Positions 10,965-19,597 of a stretch of 64,000 nt of DNA are shown here, piece by piece (the first letter of the stretch is position 1; each line of letters opens with the position of its first letter). The position numbers and the translations under genes were made by a program. The DNA is from Dipteris shenzhenensis (Eukaryota; Polypodiophyta; Polypodiopsida; Gleicheniales): NCBI GenBank assembly GCA_047967505.1, contig CM106539.1; one strand, 5' to 3'. Under the pieces are notes generated by a model that was given only the letters and a program-made list of their open reading frames with translations, was not told the DNA's origin and ran no database searches.

Positions 10965-11073
10965 TCATAGCATAATTAACCTACTATGTTATATATGTCG
11001 TACATAGTGATAGTCCTACTCATGGCATATTTAACTTGCTATGTTATATATGTTGTACACAATGATAGTCCTA
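10965..11073 (+). repeat. 55-bp tandem duplication
   Basis: Two units start at 10965 (TCATAGCATAATTAAC) and 11020 (TCATGGCATATTTAAC). Each contains CTATGTTATATATGT and ends GATAGTCCTA. Confidence 0.8.
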
Positions 11074-11615
11074 TATTCTAAACTAATCTGTCTTTGGGGC
11101 TTAGTTATATCCCATTTTTAAATTATTTCTTTCACTTAGTGATTGATAACAAAAGGACATACAACATTACATATTCAATATCATTGTGACTAGCTTTTTC
11201 TCACACAATATGAAGACTATGTTTTTAATCCATTTACACATAGTTACTATCAAAAAATTTAAAATGCATTACATTAACACTACATAGGGTTGGATGTTTC
11301 ATTACGAGACTTTTTCTCAAATCAATTTTAGCATGACAACCCCATCAACCAAATTTAAAAAAATGTTTGACATTAGCAAAATTAGGTTTTGATGTTCAAA
11401 GGTAACTATTCAGCATTGGAAATTCACAATAGAGGGCTACTACTACATTTGTGCACCCAATATTGCTGGTAATAAAAAATAGTGTACCAAGGCATAAGTG
11501 CATGCATTAAGTCCCATTATATCTCTAAAATATGATTTGAAAACATGACTAATGTTAGAGGTTATTTTTTCAATGTTATCAATTGAGCTCCATCCGATTT
11601 TTACTTTAGAGAATG

Positions 11616-11736
11616 TGTTGAGAGAGAAGAAGAGAAGAGACGATAGACACACCAAATAGACTCCCAAAGAATGATTCATATTGATCACTGGTTACACATA
11701 TATAGATAAGACCAAGCTATATATATAGCTCTAACA
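11616..11736 (-). repeat. Copia 3' LTR, 121 bp
   Basis: On the minus strand it begins TGTTAGAG and ends CTCTCAACA, so it has TG...CA ends with inverted TGTT/AACA. A purine-rich tract (GAGTGGGGG, 11737-11745) precedes it. It contains the perfect palindrome AGCTATATATATAGCT. Its short length fits some copia lineages. No partner LTR is in the window. Confidence 0.75.
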
Positions 11737-11939
11737 CCCCCACTCAAACAAAGGTCTCTAGCTACGGATGAAAAAACCCTTGGGGAGCACAAGGAAAAAA
11801 CCCGAGCTCCTATATACAAGTTGATCATTTGTACAATTATTTACAAGTATGTAATGCAGATGTGCATTTATATACAAAAGGTCACCCATAGGTGTGTTAA
11901 TCTTGGAAGAGAGAAGCTATAAGAACCCCAAGTTCTTAT

Positions 11940-12705
11940 CGTAGCACTGTGAAGCGTGCCTCACTAAGTCCTTTAGTGAGAATATCTGCAATCATCTGAG
12001 AAGTGGGACAATGTTCAATCATTATCATCCCTTTCTTCACTTCATGTCTGACATAATGGTAATGAACAACAATATGCTTGGATTTGTTATGCTAAACATA
12101 GTCTTTAGCTAGACTTATGGCACTTTGATTATCACATCTGAGAGGAGTACTGGATGATGGAGCATGACCAATATCTATAAGCAATTGTCACAACCAAAGC
12201 AATTCGTGAGCTGCTAGAGAAGCCGCTACATACTCAGATTCTGTGGTAGAAATAGCAACACAATGTTGCTTCTTACTTGCCCAAGAGACCAAGCAACCAT
12301 TGCTAAAGAAGCAATTACCACTTGTAGACCGCATAGAAAAGTGAGAGCTTGCCCAATTTGTATCTATATATCCCAAAAGATCAAGAGACATCACAAAAGA
12401 TGATTCTGTATGACATCGATAAACTAATCCAAAATCAAAAGTGCCTTTCAAATGTTGCATTGAGGGAGTAGCCAGATATTGACCTAGAACACATTTTGCT
12501 GCAGACCAATGTTGCATTGAGGGAGCAGCCAGATATTGACCTAGAAAATTAGTAGTAAAAGAAATATCTAGTCGAGTGTTCAAACCAACAAACTATAGGA
12601 AACCAACAAGATTGTCATAGGGTTGATGTGAAACCTCAACATCATGAGTCAATCGAGTATTTTTGACAGAGCTCACAAGACAAGGAGTGGTCGGAGTGGT
12701 CGCAC
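11940..12705 (-). pseudogene. Copia RNase H, left part of the split pol gene
   Basis: The minus strand reads NTRLDISFTTNFLGQYLAAP, then LLGYIDTNWA, RSTSGNCFF, LVSWASKKQHC and STTESEYVAASLAAHELLWL, the standard copia RNase H signature. The upstream part (SATTPTTPCLVSSVKNTRL) continues directly from 19598 once the inserted element and one GCA are removed. A short duplication repeats GQYLAxPSMQHW. A stop follows VGFL, and frame breaks occur downstream of 12188, so it is dead. It would have degraded the RNA of the retrotransposon's RNA:DNA hybrid. Confidence 0.8.
12703..12705. other. Target site duplication GCA (left)
   Basis: GCA directly precedes CACAACAA and matches 19595-19597. Confidence 0.85.
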
Positions 12706-12730
12706 ACAACAAGACAAAGCACCTACAGAT
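12706..12730 (+). repeat. 5' terminal inverted repeat
   Basis: About 23 of 25 bases match the complement of 19570-19594; the first eight (CACAACAA) are identical. Confidence 0.85.
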
Positions 12731-12875
12731 GCATTTACTCAAATAAAAAAAAACTTATGGGCACATCTATTTGTACGTCTATTAGCACGTCTACAGACTC
12801 GCGTCTAAAGGCACGTCTACATAGCAGACATATGTGCCTATAGACATGCATATAGATGCATAAATAGATGCTCTG
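12731..12875 (+). repeat. 5' subterminal repeat array
   Basis: Copies include ACGTCTA, GCACGTCTAC, CGCGTCTAAAG and TAGACATGCATATAGATGC. They are the same word family as at the 3' end, largely in the opposite orientation. Confidence 0.8.
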
Positions 12876-13199
12876 CTAGAAATTTTAAACAATTACAATT
12901 TCAAATAAAACAATACAACTCCAAAATGTTTAGTTCACAAGGCATTAATTGATAGAACGTTGCACAAGAAAACTGAAAGCCAAAAAAATAAAAAGAGTGT
13001 ATATTAATTCATAGCTCAAAAAGTGCTTGTATGTACATATAGCATGAAGCTAAGCCACATCGTGTGGCTTCAAGTACCAAAAATAAGAGGAGTGTATATA
13101 CAAGAGGCACAAAGCCAAGCCAATGGATTTAAGTACAAAAAAAGTAGCTAGCACTAGTTTTATGACTAATCTAATTTCTCCATGTCCTTGCTCACTTCT

Positions 13200-14520
13200 A
13201 TGCTCCCTTCTGTGCTCCCTTCTCTGCCTCCTTCTTCCTCATCTTCTTCCTCATCTTCTTGTGTAGGGTTCTATAAACAAGGGACAACATATGTCGATGT
13301 ATGAAAGATCAAATCTCTACTTATAATATTGACATTATTTAATTACTTTCAAATACCTCGAGGGGCACTCTAGTAGCCCAGATATACTGCTCCTCAGTAA
13401 TCAACCCATCATTATAGAAGTGCCTCCATGTATCTCCTCTGCGATGGTCACAGCGGTAGGCTGTCTCAACAGGAGTAGGGTACCTGCCCTTGATATCAAG
13501 CTGCAAGATGACACAATTTGCAGAGGGGTTAGTACAAAGAAACAACCTTCTAATAAACTACATAAACAATATAATTTGAGATCGATACTTACAAATTGGG
13601 CCTCCCATGATTCAACACCCCCTGCTCTAAAATGCATGCTTCCATATTGCTCCATTTGGCTCCTTCGTGCCTCCACCTGCTGCAGACTAGGTTCCTCCAC
13701 TGACTTCATTGCTTTCTTCCACTCACGCTTGTGAGTGGTGTGGGGCGGGCCCCTTGGTGGTTGGCCTCGCTCGAGCCTCTGGCAAGCTCCACTAGTGCCT
13801 TCCTCGTAAGCGAACATCTCTTATTGCTAAGTATCATAAGAATCTTTGACTTGGCCCATTTATCTATGAACTGAACATTGGGGGGTTAGGAAACCTAGAG
13901 AGAACAGCAGCGAGGGTCTCATCAGCCAACCTCTTTGGATGGTCTTTGTAGTGAATAAAGCAATCTCTATAATTGTGAATCGTACCATCACTCGGAGGCA
14001 TGTCTAAATCATCTGAATCATCCTCATCCCCATCACCACCCCTCCCAAAACACTGTGCCATGCATCCCCCACTGCTCTCCTTGCTACTACGCCTACTACT
14101 GTGTCGTGTCGAGCTAGTACGCTAGCCACTCGTAGCTGGAGAAGCGTCTCACAAATGCATGGGACTACGTGGACCACTCGTAGCTGGAGAATCGAGTCTT
14201 GACTACATGGGAGTATGCCCACGGCTTTGCGAGGTAGAAGGCCCTCCTGACGGCATGGGGGAAGGGGCTCTTGATGGGATGGGGAAAGGGGCTCAACTCT
14301 ATAGCCAGCTAGGCTATGTTGACTCTGCTGGGGTAATCTCAGCCGGTGTGGGGTTAGGGTGGTTTGGAGTGTGTAGTGCCAACTCCTGGGGGGTGTTTAG
14401 AGTACCTGTCATGTAGTCGTATAACTCCCTAGGATTGGGAGGGTGCCCCAAAAGGTTATATAACTCCCAAAAGATGGTCTCTCGAAGATCAGGTGAGCCC
14501 AAAGAGCTTCCTGGCCACAT
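13200..14520 (-). pseudogene. Second ORF of the CACTA-family element (TnpA-like position), unrecognised
   Basis: On the minus strand a frame starts MWPGSSLGSPDLRET at 14520. It runs in one frame to about 13864 through a Ser/Pro/Arg-rich stretch (SPATSGPRSP, SSTRHSSRRSSKESS) and an acidic segment (GDEDDSDDLD). It is interrupted only by TAG/TGA codons. Separate exons follow at 13817-13620 (PPHTTHKREWKKAMK) and 13545-13339 (YPTPVETAYRCDHRRGDTWRHF). Many CACTA elements encode a second protein that binds the subterminal repeats, and this ORF has that place in the element. I recognise no domain with certainty. It faces away from the transposase. Confidence 0.45.
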
Positions 14521-14526
14521 GATGAA

Positions 14527-14837
14527 CTAGAAAAAAGAAAAAAAGAAGATTACTGATGAGCTGAGCAGAGAAAAAGAAGAGAAAAAGAGAGAAAAGAGAG
14601 AAGGAATGAGAGTAGAAAAGAGAGGAAAAGTGGGGATAAAAGAGAGGAGAAAGGAGAGGAAAAGATAGGAGAAAAAGAGAGAAAAAGTGGGATAAAAGAG
14701 AGAAGGAAAGAGAGGAAAATACAGGAAAAGAGAGGAGAAAAAAAGAGAGAGAAAGAGAGGAGATAAGAGAGAAAAAGAGAGACGAAAAGAAGGAAGGAGA
14801 GGATAAAAGAGAGAGGGAAAAAGAGAGGAAAATATAG
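14527..14837. repeat. Purine-rich simple-sequence tract
   Basis: About 310 bases of nearly pure GA-rich sequence (GAGAAAAAGAGAGAAAAGAG and similar). Long serine/phenylalanine/leucine ORFs on the other strand are produced by this tract and are not genes. Confidence 0.9.
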
Positions 14838-14852
14838 AGTGCAATCCCCTTT

Positions 14853-14985
14853 TTCAATCATGCTTTCCCTTTCCATCATTCATGCAATCCCCTTCTTCAA
14901 TCATGCAATCCCTTTCCATCATTCATGCAATCCCTTTCTTCATTCATGCAATCACTTATTTCCATCATTCAATATGCAATCCTTT
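14853..14985 (+). repeat. 43-bp tandem repeat, three units
   Basis: Units start at 14853, 14896 and 14939 with TTCAATCATGC or TTCATTCATGC. Each holds CCATCATTCA and a pyrimidine run. Confidence 0.85.
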
Positions 14986-14992
14986 TCTTGGA

Positions 14993-15063
14993 AGTGGAAG
15001 TGGAAAGGGAAAGGGAAGAGGAAAGAGAAAGGAAAGGAAAGGGAAGGGAAGGGAAGGGAATGC
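14993..15063. repeat. GGAAG/GGAAA simple repeat
   Basis: Runs of GGAAG, GGAAA and GGGAA follow the 43-bp repeat, switching the purines back to the plus strand. Confidence 0.9.
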
Positions 15064-15084
15064 CAAGCCAGGGAAAAATAACAG

Positions 15085-15700
15085 AGTGCATCTATCTTCG
15101 CGTATAACAGCGCGTCTATAGACGCAGCTATTTGTTTCTAAAAACAGAGTAGACGCGCTCTTAGATGCATCTATAGATGCACTCCAACAGACGGACTATT
15201 CTAAAAACTCGAAAAGGACATGTGCCCGACACAAAAGCACAACACTAGTACCAAAAACATTCATTTCTTGGACACAACAAAGGACGAATCCAAAGAGAGC
15301 AACTTTCAAAGAAGATCAACCGTAAAGAGACTTACCTTGGATAGAGGTGTGAAAGCTTCTTGTCCTTCTTCAAAACTGCTTCTCTTTCTTCTCTTCCTTG
15401 TTCACCCTTTCCTTCTCCTTCTTCTCTTCCTTGTTCACCCTCTTCTCTTGTGTGCTTGGAGATGATTGTGTAAGCCTGGAGATAAGTGTGGGTGCTTGGA
15501 GATAAGTGTGGATGCTCAAATTTGCATCCGTTAATAGCAAAGCAAGCTGCGCGATGCAAAAAGTGTGTGAAGAAAGGCAAGCATGCTAAAAGTAGGTTTG
15601 AAAATCATGTTTATAAGTGCATCTAATTGTGCATCTATATATGTGTCTAAATGCGCATCTAGGTGTGTGTCTACAACATGGTTTAGACGCGCCACAGAGT
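15085..15700 (+). repeat. Internal repeat arrays and leader upstream of the transposase
   Basis: TAGACGCGC-like words cluster at 15090-15190 and again at 15615-15700. The DNA between them matches 1320-1690 of copy B and has splice-like pyrimidine tracts. It lies between the two divergent genes and is probably the shared promoter and leader region; that function is inferred. Confidence 0.5.
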
Positions 15701-15755
15701 TTTAAGATTAAATATTTAATACAAGAGCAAATTCTTTGGGTTGTTTATTTGTAGG

Positions 15756-18700
15756 ATGTTTTCATCTTCAACAAGTAGCTCCAGTGAGGATGAATCCCTC
15801 TGTATCCACCATCGCAAAATGTGGTTAGAGCAAAAAATCAAATGTATGTGTGATCAATGTCGAGGAAACATGTATCGTGCATATAGGATTACACTCAATC
15901 ACATCTCAAAGTATGGAGAATGGGATGCGACCGTAAACATGGTAAGTGTTAAAGAGTTAAGGTTGATTGAGATACCTATGGGTGTTCATATGTTTGAGTT
16001 ATGATCCCATTTTAATTTGATACAGGATGGAGTGCCACACCCGCATATGTTGCCCTATGCTCGTCGTGAGGAGGCATCCAACATATGTTCAAGTGCAAAT
16101 CCATTGCAAAGCTCATGTCATGGCATTCCTCCCATCGATTAACTGATGGCAAGTGGAGAACTCCAGTAGACACTCCTGCATGGAAGCATATTGAAGACAC
16201 ATGGCCAAGCTTCAAGGAAGAACCTAGGAGCTTGAGACTTGGATTGGGTATGGATGGTGTGAACCCATTTGGTCTCAAAAGCACCTCTTATAGTGTATGG
16301 CCACTGATATTGGTAAATTATAATCTTCCACCTTCTATGGCGATTAAGAAAGGACATGTTATGTTATCCCTTCTAATTCTAGGGAAACATAAAGTCAAAA
16401 ATCCAGATGTTTATTTGGAGCCTTTGATTAATGAGCTAGAGAAACTTTGGAGGAAAATCAAGGTGCATGATGTGAGCAGGTGCCTCCCTCATCATGAGAC
16501 TTCAATTGTAAATCAGTCTTGACGTGGACGATGCATGACTTCCCAAGCTATGGCGAGTGTTTAGGTAGGCATTGAACTTTTAATTATGAGTAGGCAATCG
16601 ATGTGGCACCTTGAACCCACCTTGAACTCTTAATTGCATCTATTATTTAGGTCTCACTACATCAAGTTACCATGCATGTCCTATTTGTGGTCCTTCGCTT
16701 GTTGCCTCATGGGTAGATGCATTGAATAAGGTCATCTATGAGAATCATCCTAGATATGTTGCCCCTTGGAATGAAGTCCTCCCACAATCACTCACTGCGG
16801 GAGATTGGATGAGAATTTGAGATGGTTCCACGACTCCTCCACCACTTGGCATGAGCTAGTAAGGGTTTGTAGCTATTGTGTGCTATATTGGTTGGAAATA
16901 AAGATTGCCCACTAACACTGGCTTTTGTTTAGATACTCCATCTTTTATCATTTACCATATTGGTCCCACCTTAAGATCAATCACCTACTTGCTCCCATGT
17001 ATATCTTCAAGAATGTGGCATCTACCATTTGGGAACATTTGAATGGGACATGAGATTCCACAGGCATAAGGGAGGATCTACATACCACAAGGAAAATGTG
17101 TGAAGCTTGGCCAAAAGAGAGACCAAATGGGCATCTTTTTTTACCTCGTGCACCATCGAGGTTATCAAAGCTAGATATGGTGGCGGTGAAGTGCGCTATT
17201 ACTACAATTCGTACTCCCACTGGATGCATGAGGTGTTTGAAGGGGGCCTTTACAAAAAGTAAGAAAAGAGGTGTAGAGCAATTATATGGCTTGAAATCTC
17301 ATGATTGGCACAAGATGCTCCAAGCAAGTATTTTATGTGCATAATATCTTTTTCCTTTCAAATTTGTGAGTGAATTAGAAGCAACTAATCAACCATATCT
17401 CGTGTGTTCAAATCATACTACCTACTAGCATTTCTCGTAGTGCATCGAAGGATGTGAAGGATTGTATTTACAAGATGGGAGAGCTTGTGAGGTACTTTAC
17501 ATGATACAAAATGTGATGCGTATCAATGCTCCATGCAAGGTTTTCATAGTGCTAATATGGTGTACTTTTTCATTTCTAGGTATGTGAGCTCAAAGGAAAT
17601 AGATCCCACCATGCTTGAGAATGCTCGAGTTATGTTAGTGGAGGTGGTTTGTTTAGTGGAGGAGACATTTCCACGTTCTATTCTCACAAGCCACCTACAT
17701 CTCATAGTGCATTTGGTGGATGAGATTGCTATATGCGGTACTATACATGTACGATGGTTGTTCTTCCTCGAGCGCTTCATGAAGACCTTGAAGGGTTTCT
17801 TGAGACAAAATGCAAGAGAAGGTAGCATGGCCAAGGGTTGGTTGGTACAAGAGTCACTTGTATATATTTCTGAGTTTCTTGTTGATGTGGATAGCTCTCT
17901 CCCATGACTATGGAGAGATGATGAAGACCTAAGGATGACCTCTAGTGTGCCTCAAGGGAAAGGATGCAACAAAGTAATAGACATGGAGTTGCTTAATAAT
18001 ATAAACCTCTATTGCGTGCTTAATAGTGATGTGATGAAAAGATGGGTGACAAGATACGAGGATGCAAAGGCAAGAAGACAAGAAGAAAGGGCCATCTTTC
18101 GTACACACCACAGATCTCGTGTGCATACCCTCAATAGCTGAGAGTAGTTCCAAAGGATATTCATGTGGATTGGCTACTTGACAAAATGGAGAAAGCAGAG
18201 AAAGATGAGGGGATACATATCACAATGGAAGAATGGGAGTATGCTAGGGGATGCATGAGCAAGGTCGGTATATAGAATGTTATGCATAAGTTAGGAGCTT
18301 TCAATAATTTAGATTGCTTATTTAATTAATTTTGTCTTGATCTAGTGCACTACGTTCAATGCTATATGGTGTGAGGACAAGCATTTTTGAACACAACGGA
18401 TTGATGATAAGAGAAACACACAAGATTGTATTGTCATTGCTAGCTTTGAGGGAGCCAATGGAGCCATGGATGATTATTGTGGCATAATCCAAGATATTAT
18501 TAACCTTGACTTTCGACGCTTCTTTGTGTATGTTTTGGATGTAAAGTGGTTTAAGGACGTGGTGGAAAGAGGCCCTAATGCAACAATCAAATGCCATGCA
18601 AGTGGCTTTGTAACTATTGACTCCACAAAGTTTTGGCAAAGTAAGGAAACACTAGTACTACCGCAACAATGTAAACAGGTACTGTACACACATAAAAATA

Positions 18701-19128
18701 CTCACTTTTAAAAATTTGATACCTTCAATGCAAGGAAAATAACATGATTGTATTTGTGCCTGAATTAGGTTGTCTATCAACCAATGGTGGATAATAATAG
18801 ATGGTGGCATGTCATACCTATTATGCCACGTTCCAAAGTGATGTATAGTACATTTACTAATATGGAGCGTATGGAGGATGATCATGGCCATGGAGGTGAT
18901 GATGACTGTGATACGAGAGAGGAGGATGATAATGAGATTGGAGATACAGATATTGGGGCCATTACCCATGAGGACGAGCCTACCATTGGTGATGATGATT
19001 TTGATGAGCACATGAGTAGCACAAGTAGTAGTGGGTTGAATGTATTTGTAGATATAAACGGTTGTTTGGATTTTGAAGTAGATAGTTTGGCAAGGGTTGA
19101 TCTCATTGAGGATGAGATTGAACCGTAG
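15756..19128 (+). pseudogene. CACTA transposase (TNP2 type; tnp2, DUF4218, DUF4216)
   Basis: This protein would cut the element ends. Exon 1 (15756-15941) encodes the CxxC motif IKCMCDQCRGNMYRAY and ends at GGTAAGT. Exon 2 starts at 16026. At about 16074 roughly 650 bp present in copy B are missing, including the ACVNDC...CPTCG region. tnp2 then reads IQHMFKCKSIA, TPAWKHIEDTWPSF, RLGLGMDGVNPFG and VYLEPLINELEKLW. Later exons give MHDFPSYGECL, YHACPICG and YGLKSHDWHKMLQ. DUF4218 is at 17580-17905 (LHLIVHLVDEIA, FLERFMKTLKGF). DUF4216 is at 18360-18678, with an intron (18679-18768) before the acidic last exon (18769-19128). Stops follow SSLP (17905) and precede TQRIDDKRN. It is inactive as it stands. 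Confidence 0.8.
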
Positions 19129-19324
19129 CCCATCATTGATATTGGCAAAACTATTTTAGATATTTGTCTCATTCTCCTCACCTCACTTAATTTTTGTATA
19201 TGTCAGTTTGCAAAAAAGCATTGATGTTTTTGTTAAAATTATGTGCTTTGGTAATCATGGGCAACGTTTGGAAAGCAGTGATGTACATTTAGCAGCCTAC
19301 ACTAGAATCTCACTTTTTGTATTC

Positions 19325-19594
19325 TCTATTTTACGTCTAAATACGTGTCTAATTCTTAGTGTAGATGCACTAGTAGACACACAAATAGACACGCTATTAG
19401 ATGCACTACTAGATACGCCCGTATTTTCTTAGTGTAGATGTGCTAATAGATGCATCAATACATGTGTAAATAGATGCGGTATTAGATGCACTGTTAGATG
19501 TGCCTGTAATTTCTCTATTCAAGTAACACCTATAGACACGCTTGCTATTTTGCGCGTCTATCAAGCATGTCTATAGTTGCTTTGTGTTGTTGTG
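19325..19594 (+). repeat. 3' subterminal repeats and terminal inverted repeat
   Basis: TAGACGCGC-like words run from about 19335. The terminus (19570-19594) ends TTGCTTTGTGTTGTTGTG and pairs with 12706-12730. Confidence 0.85.
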
Positions 19595-19597
19595 GCA
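19595..19597. other. Target site duplication GCA (right)
   Basis: It matches the GCA at 12703-12705. Only one copy is needed to keep the copia reading frame. Confidence 0.85.

Larger units (their letters stand above)
8704..11615. other. Intergenic DNA with short repeats, no recognised gene
   Basis: The first kilobase is GC-richer, with an 8-bp-stem hairpin at 9203-9226 (CTGCCGGA/TCCGGCAG). The rest is AT-rich. ORFs here are short and overlap on both strands, and I recognise none of them. Local direct repeats are listed separately. Confidence 0.5.
11616..12705 (-). mobile_element. Copia retrotransposon, left part (3' end) of the split host element
   Basis: This is the 3' end of a minus-strand Ty1/copia element: RNase H coding sequence, polypurine tract and LTR. 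The rest lies at 19595-22390, to the right of the inserted CACTA-family element. The 5' LTR is missing because the element breaks off inside gag at about 22390. Confidence 0.85.
12706..19594 (+). mobile_element. End-to-end CACTA-family element with CACAACAA termini, inserted in a copia element
   Basis: The element is 6,889 bp. The 5' end reads CACAACAAGACAAAGCACCT. The complement of the 3' end reads CACAACAACACAAAGCAACT. Outside both ends is the trinucleotide GCA, a 3-bp target duplication as expected for CACTA transposases. Both flanks are the same copia gene, which is in frame when the element is excised. Inside are subterminal repeat arrays at both ends, a minus-strand second ORF on the left and the transposase on the plus strand. 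The transposase has lost an internal segment and carries stops, so the element is probably not autonomous now. Confidence 0.9.

Noticed and set aside
14489-14879. Long Ser/Phe/Leu-rich ORFs on the minus strand (105-122 aa)
   Set aside because: They arise from the GA-rich simple repeat and exist in all three frames of that strand.
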